From Rhodoferax sp. (GTDB lineage: Bacteria; Pseudomonadota; Gammaproteobacteria; Burkholderiales; Burkholderiaceae_C), in assembly GCA_024236015.1 (NCBI GenBank), contig JACKLK010000001.1, positions 682,001 to 746,000 on the forward strand: a stretch of 64,000 nt of DNA, written 5' to 3'. Made by a program: the position numbers and the translations under genes. The notes under the pieces were generated by a model. The model worked only from the letters and a program-made list of their open reading frames with translations, ran no database searches and was not told the origin of the DNA. Of the stretch, positions 28,473 through 36,723 are shown piece after piece. Numbering within the stretch: position 1 is the first letter of the stretch; each line of letters begins with the position of its first letter.

Positions 28473-28681
28473 TGTCGGTGCCAGAGCAGAATTGCTTCGC
28501 AATTCCTGGTCTGGCACACGAGGTCGGGACAGCCGGGACATCCGACGAAATGTCGGTGCCAGAGCAGAATTGCTTCGCAATTCCTGGTCTGGCACACGAG
28601 GTCGGAACAGCCGGGACAGCCGACAAAATGTCGGTGCCAGAGCAGAATTGCTTCGCAATTCCTGGTCTGGCACACGAAGTC
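28473..28681. repeat. Three tandem 78-base repeats, each with a long hairpin
   Basis: Copies start at 28473, 28551 and 28629. The third is cut after about 53 bases, where the cysB stop begins. Each holds TGCCAGA...TCTGGCA enclosing GAATTGC-TTC-GCAATTC, a stem of two perfect seven-pair blocks around a small internal loop. The stretch between hairpins is also conserved, with about three changes between copies. The block lies between cysB and the aminotransferase gene on the minus strand. Confidence 0.9.
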
Positions 28682-29635
28682 TTACAACTCATAATCACTC
28701 ACATGCCCTGTCATCGCGTGGGCGACGAGGTGGCGGTCGAGGCGCTCGCTGAGCAGTTCGGCGAAGGTGAGCACGAAGTTGCGCAGGTAGGCGCCGCGTT
28801 TGAACGCGACGCGGGCAACGTTCTGGCCGAACAGGTGGCCGAGCGGGCGAATGACCAGCGCGTTGCCGCCGGTGTTCTCGGGCAGTTCGCGCACAGCCAT
28901 TTCGGCGACGATGCCCACGCCTATGCCCAAGCGCACGTAGGTCGTGATCACGTCGGAGTCGATGGCCTCGAGCACGATGTTCGGCTGCAGGTTGCGGGTG
29001 GCGAAGGCCTGGTCGATGCGGGTGCGGCCGGTGAACGACGGGTGGTAGGTGATCAGCGGCAATTCGGCCAGGTCTTCCAGGCTGATGCGTTCGCGGCCGC
29101 ACAAGGCATGGTCCGCCGGCAGCACCAGCATGTGCTGCCACTCGTAACACGGCAGCGACACCAGGCCGGCGTAGGCGGCCAGCGATTCGGTGGCAATGCC
29201 GATGTCGGCGGTCTCGTCCATGACCATCTGCGCCACCTGGTCGGGCGCGCCCTGGTGCAGGCTGACGTTGACCTTCGGGTAGGCCTGGCGCAGCTTGGTC
29301 ACCGACGGCGGCAACACGTAGCGGGCCTGGGTATGGGTGGTGGCGATGGACAGGGTGCCGCTGTCCTGCGCACTGTATTCGTTGCCGATGCGCTTGAGGT
29401 TGCCGACCTCGCGCATGATCAGGTCGATGCTCTTGAGCACCTGCTGGCCCGGTTCGGTGACCCGCTTGAGGCGCTTGCCGTGGCGGGTGAAGATCTCGAT
29501 GCCGAGCTCTTCCTCGAGCTCGATGATGGCCTTGGATACGCCCGGCTGCGAGGTGTGCAGGGATTTGGCCGCCTCCGTCAGGTTGAGGTTGCGCCGGACG
29601 GCCTCCTGGACAAAACGGAACTGGTGCAGATTCAT
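28682..29635 (-). CDS. cysB: LysR-family regulator CysB
   Basis: Activator of sulfate assimilation and cysteine synthesis, responding to O- or N-acetylserine. The 317-residue sequence starts MNLHQFRFVQEAVRRNLNLT and continues AAKSLHTSQPGVSKAIIELEEELG, the characteristic CysB/Cbl helix-turn-helix. The effector-domain segment TTHTQARYVLPP is also typical. The ATG at 29635 is chosen by family similarity; the upstream open frame is antisense or reads into the chelatase. It lies 68 bases downstream of a sirohydrochlorin chelatase gene on the same strand, which fits a sulfur role because sulfite reductase needs siroheme. Confidence 0.95.
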   Translation of the reverse strand: MNLHQFRFVQEAVRRNLNLTEAAKSLHTSQPGVSKAIIELEEELGIEIFTRHGKRLKRVTEPGQQVLKSIDLIMREVGNLKRIGNEYSAQDSGTLSIATTHTQARYVLPPSVTKLRQAYPKVNVSLHQGAPDQVAQMVMDETADIGIATESLAAYAGLVSLPCYEWQHMLVLPADHALCGRERISLEDLAELPLITYHPSFTGRTRIDQAFATRNLQPNIVLEAIDSDVITTYVRLGIGVGIVAEMAVRELPENTGGNALVIRPLGHLFGQNVARVAFKRGAYLRNFVLTFAELLSERLDRHLVAHAMTGHVSDYEL

Positions 29636-29703
29636 GTCGTAAGCGGGCCCATGGCGCCTGATTATGCCTGCCGCACGGGGCCGGACCGGCGGCGCGCCGC
29701 GGC

Positions 29704-30063
29704 TCAGTCCAGCGCGATCCGGGCCAGCAGTTCCACGATGCGGGGGTCTTCGCCGACGGCCGCTTGCAGCCGGATGCGGGTGCCGGGAATGGTCGGCGCC
29801 AGTTGCGCCACCAGCGCCGGCAGGTCGTCGCGCGCGTGGCGACCGACGCCGAGGAACATCGGCACCACGACGATGTCGTCGTAGCCCTCGTCCACGCAGG
29901 CGCGCACCGCCGTGGCCAGGTCGGGCTGCATCAACTCGAGGTAGGCACACCGCACCCGCGCGCCGGGCTCGATCTCGCGCATGCGCCGGGCCACGGCCTG
30001 CATCGGCTGGCTCCACAGCGGATCGCGCGAGCCATGGGCGAACAGGATGGTGGCGCGCGTCAT
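29704..30063 (-). CDS. Small sirohydrochlorin chelatase-like protein (CbiX/SirB type)
   Basis: A 119-residue single-domain chelatase of the short CbiX type, predicted to insert a divalent metal (Fe for siroheme, or Co) into sirohydrochlorin, working as a homodimer. The start MTRATILFAHGSRDPLW contains the conserved His (HGSR), and VPMFLGVGRHARDDLP carries the second metal-site His. The start codon overlaps the lptG stop (TGATG), indicating translational coupling to lptG despite unrelated functions. Position directly upstream of cysB supports a role in siroheme supply. Confidence 0.88.
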   Translation of the reverse strand: MTRATILFAHGSRDPLWSQPMQAVARRMREIEPGARVRCAYLELMQPDLATAVRACVDEGYDDIVVVPMFLGVGRHARDDLPALVAQLAPTIPGTRIRLQAAVGEDPRIVELLARIALD

Positions 30064-31169
30064 CAGCGTCTGAGCACCAGCCAGGTGAACGCCGACAGCG
30101 ACAACAGGGAGTAGATCAGTCCCGGCGCCGCCGCCGCCAGCCAGGGCCACCAGTTGCGCAGGTTGCCGAAATGCCCGAACAGGTTGTTGAGCAGGAAGAA
30201 GCTGATCCCGGTCATGACGCCGATGAAGACATAGGTCGAGATGCCGGTGGTACGGAAATGCAGGTAGGCAAAGGGCAGGGCGAGCACGACCATGACCAGG
30301 CAGCTCAGGGGGTAGAACACCTTGCGCCAGAGTTCGATCTCGTAGCGCTGCGAGGCCTGGTCGTTGGCGTCGAGGTGGCGCATGAACTGGAACAGGTCGA
30401 TGATGGGCATGCGGTCGGGCTTGAGCAAGGCCACGGCCGCCATTTCCGAGGTCAGTGTGGTGGGCCAGCGAAACTGCTCCAGGTTGGCGCTGCTCGCCTG
30501 TGCCTGGCCCTCCTGGTCGGGCTTGAACTCGGTGCGCTGCACGTCGTGCAGCAGCCAGGCGTCGTTGCCGACGAACTCGCCGCTGGCCGCCTGGCTGGTG
30601 GACAGCAGTTTGCCCTTGTCGTCGAACTCGATGATCCGGATGCGGCGCATGCCGCCGTCAGGCTGCAGCGCGCCGACGTTGACCCAGTACGCATGTTCGC
30701 CCTGCTTTTCGCGCAACCACGCGCCGGTTTGTCCGACGGTGATCTCGCGCAGGTAGGTCGCCTTGAGGAACTGGCCGGCGCGATCGGCCACCGGCACCAG
30801 GAAATCGCCGATCACGAAGGTCACGATCGTGAACAGCAGGCCCAGCCCCAGCATGCTGCGCAAGGCGCGCCAGGGATCCAGGCCGCTGGTGCGCAGCACG
30901 GTGAATTCCGAGTTCTGCGCCAGCCGGGCCATCGCGAACACCGAGCCGATCAGCACCGTGATCGGCAGCAGGTCGTACAGGCTGCTGACCGACAGGGTTC
31001 CCACATAGGCCAGCGCATGGCGCAGCTGGTAACCCTGTTCGCCGTTCGAGTTGACCCAGCGCAGCTCGCCGACGAAATCGATGAAGGAGAACAGCGCGAG
31101 GAAGGCCAGGGTCGTGAATCCCACAGCGGATACGACCTCGCTGTAGATCATGCGGCGTACGGTCTTCAT
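30063..31169 (-). CDS. lptG: LPS export ABC transporter permease LptG
   Basis: Inner-membrane subunit of the LptB2FG complex that extracts lipopolysaccharide and feeds it to the LptC-A-D bridge. The 368-residue protein has three N-terminal helices, a periplasmic beta-jellyroll (about 130-270) and three C-terminal helices. Family segments include RMARLAQNSE-like FAMARLAQNSEFTVLRTSG and GIStYVFIGVMTGISFFL near the end. It overlaps lptF by ATGA at 31166-31169 and the downstream chelatase by one base. Confidence 0.95.
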   Translation of the reverse strand: MKTVRRMIYSEVVSAVGFTTLAFLALFSFIDFVGELRWVNSNGEQGYQLRHALAYVGTLSVSSLYDLLPITVLIGSVFAMARLAQNSEFTVLRTSGLDPWRALRSMLGLGLLFTIVTFVIGDFLVPVADRAGQFLKATYLREITVGQTGAWLREKQGEHAYWVNVGALQPDGGMRRIRIIEFDDKGKLLSTSQAASGEFVGNDAWLLHDVQRTEFKPDQEGQAQASSANLEQFRWPTTLTSEMAAVALLKPDRMPIIDLFQFMRHLDANDQASQRYEIELWRKVFYPLSCLVMVVLALPFAYLHFRTTGISTYVFIGVMTGISFFLLNNLFGHFGNLRNWWPWLAAAAPGLIYSLLSLSAFTWLVLRR

Positions 31170-32278
31170 CGCGATGCCGCCGGTGCCTTCGAGGCTGGTG
31201 CGCGCGCGCGCAGGCGCAGGCCGAAGTTCCAGTGTTTCATCGCCAGCAGCGTCGCCGTGAGCCCGAAGATGCCGCCGTGCAGGCCGATGTTGAAGCTCCA
31301 GAACTCGGCGGTCGCCGAACTGATGCGGCTGGTGCCGAGGTTGACCAGGTTGTAGTAGGCGATGAAGGTGAACATCGCGAACAGCAGGTTGCCGTTGCGC
31401 CCGATACGCGGGTTGACGGCCGAGAACGCCAGGCCGATCAGCACGAAGTTGATGGAGGCCAGCGCCAGCCCGAAGCGCCAGGACAACTCGCCCATGAACG
31501 GCGCCGTGCCGCCGGCCAGCAGGACCCGGGTCGACAACACATGGGGCGGCAGTGCGCGCGCATCCTGCTGGGCCTTTTCATCGACCAGCACGCCGTATTC
31601 CTTGAACTCGCTGATCTTGAAGCCGGGCGATGCGGTCTCGTTCTCGAGGCGTTGTCCGTTGGACAGCAGCAGGAACCGGTCCGGGCCCATGGTCTCGATG
31701 CGGCCGGCCCGCGCCGACGTGACGATCTGCTTGCCTTTCTCGTTGGCGGCAATGAACACCTGGCCCGCCGTCTTGCCGCCGACCGAGTCCTTGTCGATGA
31801 AGAACACGCGGTCGCCGCTGGCCGACTCCTGGAACTGGCCGGGAATGACGCGTTCCAGGTCGCCGCGCTGCTCGTAGCGGTCGCGCAGGGTCTGGGACTG
31901 CTGGTTCGACCAGGGCCAGACGAAGATCACCAGCACCGCGATGGCCAGCCAGATCGGCCAGGCGAAGCGCACCAGCGGCAATACGAAGCTGCCCAGGCCC
32001 TTGCCGCTGGCGAACCAGATCGTCATTTCGCTGTCGCGGTACATGCGCGACATGGTCGCCACGATGGCCACGAACAGGCTCAGCGTCAGGATGGTCGGCG
32101 CGTGTCCGAGCACCGTATAACCCAGCACCATCATGACCTCGGCCGGATCGACGCTGCCCCGCGAGGCCAGGCCCACGGTGCGGATCAGGAACATCGTCAT
32201 CACGACCGTTGCGAGCACCACCACCGTGGCGCCGAACGACCGGGACATCTCCTTGTGCAGGGAAGAATGGAATAACAT
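31166..32278 (-). CDS. lptF: LPS export ABC transporter permease LptF
   Basis: Partner permease of LptG in lipopolysaccharide export (370 residues), with the same layout of three helices, a periplasmic jellyroll and three helices. The start MLFHSSLHKEMSRSFG and the ASGKG segment (coupling helix region, WFASGKGLGSF) are typical. The ATG at 32278 is used; an in-frame TTG at 32287 would add three residues. It is divergent from pepA with only 23 bases between starts, so the promoters must overlap the coding regions or lie inside them. The lptFG/pepA arrangement is widespread in proteobacteria. Confidence 0.95.
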   Translation of the reverse strand: MLFHSSLHKEMSRSFGATVVVLATVVMTMFLIRTVGLASRGSVDPAEVMMVLGYTVLGHAPTILTLSLFVAIVATMSRMYRDSEMTIWFASGKGLGSFVLPLVRFAWPIWLAIAVLVIFVWPWSNQQSQTLRDRYEQRGDLERVIPGQFQESASGDRVFFIDKDSVGGKTAGQVFIAANEKGKQIVTSARAGRIETMGPDRFLLLSNGQRLENETASPGFKISEFKEYGVLVDEKAQQDARALPPHVLSTRVLLAGGTAPFMGELSWRFGLALASINFVLIGLAFSAVNPRIGRNGNLLFAMFTFIAYYNLVNLGTSRISSATAEFWSFNIGLHGGIFGLTATLLAMKHWNFGLRLRARAPASKAPAASR

Positions 32279-32301
32279 CGCTGTCAATGAAAGACCCGAT
32301 T

Positions 32302-33798
32302 ATGAACTTTGATCTCAAGTCCCTGGACCTCGCTCAGGCGGCCTCCCACAAGGGCGACGCGTTGCTGGTGCTGGTCCCCGAGGGCTTCAAGCCCGGCCAG
32401 GACGAACTCGGCCGACTGATCGCCGCGGCGCTCAAGTCCGGCGACCTGCAGACCAAGACCGGCAAGCTGCTGATGGGTTACCTGGCATCCGGTGTGACCA
32501 GTCCCCGGCTGGTGCTGGCGGGCTGCGACGAGGGCACGCCGCGCCAGGTGCGCCAGGCTGTCGCCGCGGCGGTCGGCGCATTGCGGTCGTCACCCTGCCG
32601 CAAGCTGGTGCTGTGCCTGTCGGCGCTGGCCCACGACGACGCGGTCCGGATGGCGGTGCAGGCGGCGGCCGATGCCAGTTATGTCTACACGACGACCAAG
32701 TCCAAGCCCGAGCCGCGCACGCTGGAGCAGGTCACGATCGGTGTTGCCGACGCGGCGCTGTCGCGTCCGGGCTTCGAGCGCGCGGTGGCCGCGGTGCGGG
32801 GTGTCGAATACGCCAAGGAATGGGCGAACCGCCCGGGCAACCATGCCACGCCGACGATGCTGGCCGACGCCGCCCGGCGCCTGGCCAAGGCGCCGCACCT
32901 GCAGTGCACCGTGATGGGTCCGAAACAGGTCGCCAAGCTGGGCATGGGTGCCTTCCTGGCGGTGGCCCAGGGTTCCCACGAGGAACTGCGTTTCATCGAA
33001 CTGCGCTACAACGGCGGTGCCAAGGGCGAGGCGCCCACGGTGCTGATCGGCAAGGGCATCTCGTTCGACAGCGGCGGCATTTCCATCAAGCCGGCGGCCG
33101 AGATGGACGAGATGAAATTCGACATGTGTGGCGCCGCCAGCGTGCTGGGCGTGTTCCGTGCGCTGGCCGAACTCAAGCCGGCGATCAACGTGGTCGGCCT
33201 GATCGCCAGCTGCGAGAACCTGCCCGATGGCAAGGCGGTCAAGCCGGGCGACGTGGTCACCAGCATGAACGGGCAGACCATCGAGATCCTGAACACCGAC
33301 GCCGAGGGTCGCCTGGTGTTGTGTGACGCGCTGACCTACGCCGAACGCCTCAAGCCCAAGGCCGTGGTCGACATCGCCACGCTCACGGGTGCCTGCGTGA
33401 TCGCGCTCGGGGGTGTGCGCAGCGGCATGTTCTCCAGCCACGACGACCTGGCCGCGGCCCTGCTGGCGGCGGGGGAGTCGGCGCAGGACCTGTGCTGGCG
33501 CATGCCGCTGGACGACGAATACGGCGAAGGCCTCAAGACCCATTTCGCCGACGTTGCCAACGTCGGCGGCCGGCCCGGCGGTGCCATCACCGCGGCCAAG
33601 TTCCTGCAGCGTTTTGCCGACAAGTTCCCGTGGGCGCACCTGGACATCGCCGGAACCGCCTGGAAGGGCGGCGCGGCCAAGGGCGCAACCGGCCGGCCGG
33701 TGCCGCTGCTGCTCGATTTCCTGCTGGCGGGTGCCGGTGGCGGTGCCGCGACTTCGGTCGCGAAGAAGGCCCCGGCCCGTGCGCGACGCAAGGCCTGA
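32302..33798 (+). CDS. pepA: Leucyl aminopeptidase (M17)
   Basis: Cytosolic dizinc or dimanganese exopeptidase that removes N-terminal residues; in E. coli PepA also binds DNA at some operators and recombination sites. The 498-residue sequence has the M17 catalytic core: GKGISFDSGG (about 250-259, with the Lys and Asp ligands), KFDMCGAA, and the signature NTDAEGRL from residue 332. The ATG at 32302 (MNFDLKSL) matches the family; an ATG at 32287 adds five residues. The C-terminus ends in a basic AKKAPARARRKA tail. holC follows after 99 bases. Confidence 0.95.
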   Translation: MNFDLKSLDLAQAASHKGDALLVLVPEGFKPGQDELGRLIAAALKSGDLQTKTGKLLMGYLASGVTSPRLVLAGCDEGTPRQVRQAVAAAVGALRSSPCRKLVLCLSALAHDDAVRMAVQAAADASYVYTTTKSKPEPRTLEQVTIGVADAALSRPGFERAVAAVRGVEYAKEWANRPGNHATPTMLADAARRLAKAPHLQCTVMGPKQVAKLGMGAFLAVAQGSHEELRFIELRYNGGAKGEAPTVLIGKGISFDSGGISIKPAAEMDEMKFDMCGAASVLGVFRALAELKPAINVVGLIASCENLPDGKAVKPGDVVTSMNGQTIEILNTDAEGRLVLCDALTYAERLKPKAVVDIATLTGACVIALGGVRSGMFSSHDDLAAALLAAGESAQDLCWRMPLDDEYGEGLKTHFADVANVGGRPGGAITAAKFLQRFADKFPWAHLDIAGTAWKGGAAKGATGRPVPLLLDFLLAGAGGGAATSVAKKAPARARRKA

Positions 33799-33897
33799 GG
33801 CCGCGGTGCCGGCCCGTCCCGCCCTGGCGCGATCGGGCTCGGCCGGCATGCGCCGGGTCACGGGCCCAGCGTGCAGCCAGGCCGGGATCGAACACCC

Positions 33898-34332
33898 ATG
33901 ACTGAAGTCGCGTTTCATTTCAACATGCCGGACAAGACCCGGTATCTGTGCCGCCTGTTGCGCAAGGCGGTCTCGCAAGGCGCGCAGGTGGCGGTCACCG
34001 GCCCGGACGCGGCCATGGACGAGCTCGACGCCGCCTTGTGGTCCTTCTCGGACACGGATTTTGTTCCCCATTGCCGCTCCGACAGCGACCCGGTCGTGCT
34101 CGACGCGTCGCCGGTGGTCCTGGGCGTGCAGGCGTCGCAGGCGCGGCACCACGATGTCCTGCTCAATCTCGGCGCCGAGGTTCCGGCCGGCTTCGAGCGT
34201 TTCGAGCGGGTGATCGAGGTCGTGGGCCCGGACGACACGCAGCGGGTGCAGTCGCGGGCGCGCTGGAAGTACTACCAGCAGCGGGGTTATGCGCTGGTCC
34301 GGCACGACCTCTCCGGCCAGGGGCGTAGCTGA
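33898..34332 (+). CDS. holC: DNA polymerase III chi subunit
   Basis: Component of the clamp-loader arm of the DNA polymerase III holoenzyme; chi links the loader, through psi, to single-strand-binding protein. The 144-residue protein starts MTEVAFHFNMPDKTRYLCRLLRKA and contains DTDFVPHC and VIEVVG...RWKYYQQRGY, all typical of HolC. The pepA-holC order is a common proteobacterial linkage. Its stop overlaps the next start (TGATG at 34330-34334). Confidence 0.93.
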   Translation: MTEVAFHFNMPDKTRYLCRLLRKAVSQGAQVAVTGPDAAMDELDAALWSFSDTDFVPHCRSDSDPVVLDASPVVLGVQASQARHHDVLLNLGAEVPAGFERFERVIEVVGPDDTQRVQSRARWKYYQQRGYALVRHDLSGQGRS

Positions 34333-34736
34333 TGGTCACCACGGCACGCGGGTTTCCGCGTTTTCTCCCGACCCTGACCGAGGTGGTCCAGGTGCCGGCG
34401 CAGCCGGTCGAGCCGCCGGAGGACCTGGCCGCCAAGGAGGCCGAACGTCGCGAGGCCTTTGCACAACGGGTGCGCCAGCAGTTGCGCGAGGCCCTGGACC
34501 TGCGCATGCAGGACGCCGTGGCCGACGCCATGCTCGAGCAGGTCGATGTCATCGGCGATCGGCTGCGTCGCCAGATGGAGGACATGGTGCGCGAATCGCT
34601 GGAGACGGTGGCGGAACGGCTGCGTGCGGAAATCGACGTGATGGTGCGTGACGCGGTGGAACTGGTGCTGGCCGACGAGGATCCCCAGACCGTGCTCGAT
34701 CCGGACGCGCGGGCGCCGGAAGAACCGTCATCCTGA
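34332..34736 (+). CDS. Hypothetical protein translationally coupled to holC, helical/coiled-coil
   Basis: Not recognised as a named family. The 134-residue product has a short N-terminal region with PRFLPTLTEVV and VEPPEDLA. From about residue 33 to 115 it is a nearly uninterrupted charged helix with heptad-like spacing (RVRQQLREALDLRMQDAV, RLRRQMEDMVRESLETVAERL), followed by an acidic tail. It overlaps the holC stop by one base, so the two are translated together. Context suggests a replication-associated or holC-linked role, but this is inference. Codon use matches its neighbours. Confidence 0.8.
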   Translation: MVTTARGFPRFLPTLTEVVQVPAQPVEPPEDLAAKEAERREAFAQRVRQQLREALDLRMQDAVADAMLEQVDVIGDRLRRQMEDMVRESLETVAERLRAEIDVMVRDAVELVLADEDPQTVLDPDARAPEEPSS

Positions 34737-34893
34737 CGACATTTCGGGCGGCCGCGGCGGCGTTGTTTTTTGGCGCATCGCGGGGTGTGTCGTGGTGTTT
34801 CCCCAGTGGTATCGGCCCTCGATTTGCGCTATCCTCGCGGGCTGTTGGGACAAATACGTGTCCATCAACTGAACAACCCCCCTTGGAGTTCCT

Positions 34894-36114
34894 ATGCAAA
34901 TGAAATTTCGTACTACGTTGACGTTGTGCGCGGCCGCTGCCTTGATGGTTGCTTGCGGCAAGAAGGAAGAGCCGGCGCCTGCCGCCGCACCCGCTGCTCC
35001 TGCCCCCGCCGCCGCTCCGGCCGCACCTGCGCCCGAGGCCGCTTCCGACGTCATCAAGATCGGCCACGTCGGTCCGACCAGTGGTCCGATCGCCCACCTG
35101 GGCAAAGACAACGAGAACGGCGCCCGCATGGCGATCGACGAACTCAACGCCAAGGGCATCATGATCGGTGGCAAGAAGGTCACGCTCGAGCTGCTGCCCG
35201 AGGACGATGCAGGTGATCCGAAGCAGGGCACCGCTGTGGCGACCAAGCTGGTCGACGCCAAGGTCAACGGCGTGATCGGTCACCTGAACTCGGGTACCAC
35301 GATTCCCGCCTCGGCCATCTACGACGCTGCCGGCATTCCCCAGATCTCGCCGTCGGCGACCAACCCCAAGTACACCCGCCAGGGCTTCAAGGGCGTGTTC
35401 CGTGTCGTGGCTGACGACGTGCACCTGGGCAGCACGCTGGGCAAATACGCGGTCAACACCCTCAAGGGCAAGGCCATCGGCGTCATCGACGACCGTACCG
35501 CCTACGGCCAGGGTGTTGCCGAGGAGTTCAAGAAGGCTGTCGAAGCCGCCGGCGGTACCGTCGTGGGCCATGAGTTCACCACCGACAAGGCAACCGACTT
35601 CAACGCCATCCTGACCACCCTCAAGGGCAAGAAGGTCGACGTCGTGTTCTTCGGCGGCATGGACGCCGTTGCCGGCCCGATGATCAAGCAGATGGTCCAG
35701 CTCGGCATCAAGGCCAAGTTCATGGGTGGCGACGGCATCTGCTCGGGCGAACTGCCCAAGCTCGCAGGCGAAGCGCTCAAGGACGACATGGTCTACTGCG
35801 CCGAAGCCGGCGGTGTCGAAGGCGAGCAGAAGGCCGGCATGGAGAAATTCCGCGCCGACTTCAAGGCCAAGTTCAACGCCGACGTGCAGGTGTATGCACC
35901 CTACGTCTACGATGCGCTCAACGTGATGGTCGCGGCCATGGTCAAGGCCGATTCGGCCGATCCTGCCAAGTACCTGCCCGAGCTCAAGGCCACCGACTAC
36001 AAGGGTGTGACCGGCAACATCGCCTTCGACGAAAAAGGCGACATCAAGAACGGCGCCCTGACCCTGATGACCTACAAGGGCGGCAAGCGCACCGAACTGG
36101 CCGTGATCCGCTGA
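34894..36114 (+). CDS. Branched-chain amino acid-type ABC receptor, predicted lipoprotein
   Basis: Periplasmic-binding protein of the LivJ/LivK type (406 residues). The N-terminus is a lipoprotein signal, with LMVAC placing the lipidated Cys at position 21. A 25-30 residue Ala/Pro linker follows, and then the receptor core IKIGHVGPTSGPIAHLGKDNENGARMAIDELN. Ligands in the family are Leu/Ile/Val or other amino acids and amides. No permease or ATPase genes (LivHMGF) are adjacent, so it must work with a transporter encoded elsewhere. GGAG seven bases before the ATG fixes the start. A strong terminator lies 25 bases after its stop, so it is a single-gene unit. Confidence 0.92.
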   Translation: MQMKFRTTLTLCAAAALMVACGKKEEPAPAAAPAAPAPAAAPAAPAPEAASDVIKIGHVGPTSGPIAHLGKDNENGARMAIDELNAKGIMIGGKKVTLELLPEDDAGDPKQGTAVATKLVDAKVNGVIGHLNSGTTIPASAIYDAAGIPQISPSATNPKYTRQGFKGVFRVVADDVHLGSTLGKYAVNTLKGKAIGVIDDRTAYGQGVAEEFKKAVEAAGGTVVGHEFTTDKATDFNAILTTLKGKKVDVVFFGGMDAVAGPMIKQMVQLGIKAKFMGGDGICSGELPKLAGEALKDDMVYCAEAGGVEGEQKAGMEKFRADFKAKFNADVQVYAPYVYDALNVMVAAMVKADSADPAKYLPELKATDYKGVTGNIAFDEKGDIKNGALTLMTYKGGKRTELAVIR

Positions 36115-36139
36115 TCCAGCGTTTCCGACTCCAGCAAGA

Positions 36140-36164
36140 GGCCCCGCGATGCGGGGCCTTTTTT
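36140..36164 (+). terminator. Intrinsic terminator of the receptor gene
   Basis: Perfect eight-pair stem GGCCCCGC-GAT-GCGGGGCC (36140-36158) followed by six T residues, 25 bases after the stop codon at 36114. Confidence 0.92.
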
Positions 36165-36252
36165 CTTGCGGCCTTGCTGCCGGAGCCTCCACGTCGACCA
36201 AAGCCGCCAGCCGTCCGAACCGCAGGCGCGGCCGTGCACGATGCGGACCGAC

Positions 36253-36295
36253 GAAAAAAAGGAAAGCCCCGGGGCACACGGCCTGCGGGGCTTTC
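36253..36295 (-). terminator. Intrinsic terminator of tRNA-Ser on the minus strand
   Basis: Ten-pair stem GAAAGCCCCG (36262-36271) with CGGGGCTTTC (36286-36295). On the minus strand it is followed by a T-run (the A-tract at 36254-36260 of the + strand). It lies 46 bases beyond the 3' end of the tRNA gene. Confidence 0.85.
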
Positions 36296-36341
36296 GGGGG
36301 CATCCGGTTCCGTTGTGCACGGTGGTCGGGAATGCCAAATC

Positions 36342-36431
<90 letters not shown>

Positions 36432-36441
36432 GGTGGCCGGG

Positions 36442-36447
36442 ATTGTA
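36442..36447 (-). promoter_or_regulatory. Candidate -10 element of the tRNA-Ser gene
   Basis: TACAAT on the minus strand, eleven bases before the tRNA 5' end, is followed by the GC-rich stretch CCCGGCC, resembling the discriminator of stable-RNA promoters. No good -35 hexamer was found at 16-18 bases. Confidence 0.45.
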
Positions 36448-36723
36448 GCAGTGCGCCCGGGCTCGATTCGCGCCTGGCCGACGGTCGGTGCGGTGATGGA
36501 GCCATGTTTTCGGTCGATCGTGTTGAGCGATTCGCACGCGTCGTGCAGCGCAAACCCCGTGGCCACGGCTGCCGCGTCATGCCCACTGTGTATAAAGGGA
36601 GCAACAGTCGGCACCCCAATGTCTGCGTTCGTTCGTCGACTACCCGGCCACCGGCGTTCGAATTCCTTACACTGCCCGGCTTGGACAGTATTTGCCGGGA
36701 TCACCCGGCCGCACGGAGATCGC

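Noticed and set aside
28473..28681. Possible CRISPR array
   Set aside because: The segments between the hairpins are almost identical rather than unique, the unit is 78 bases, and no cas genes are present.
31166..32287. TTG start at 32287 for lptF
   Set aside because: The ATG at 32278 is in frame, gives the family-like N-terminus, and avoids adding three non-conserved residues.
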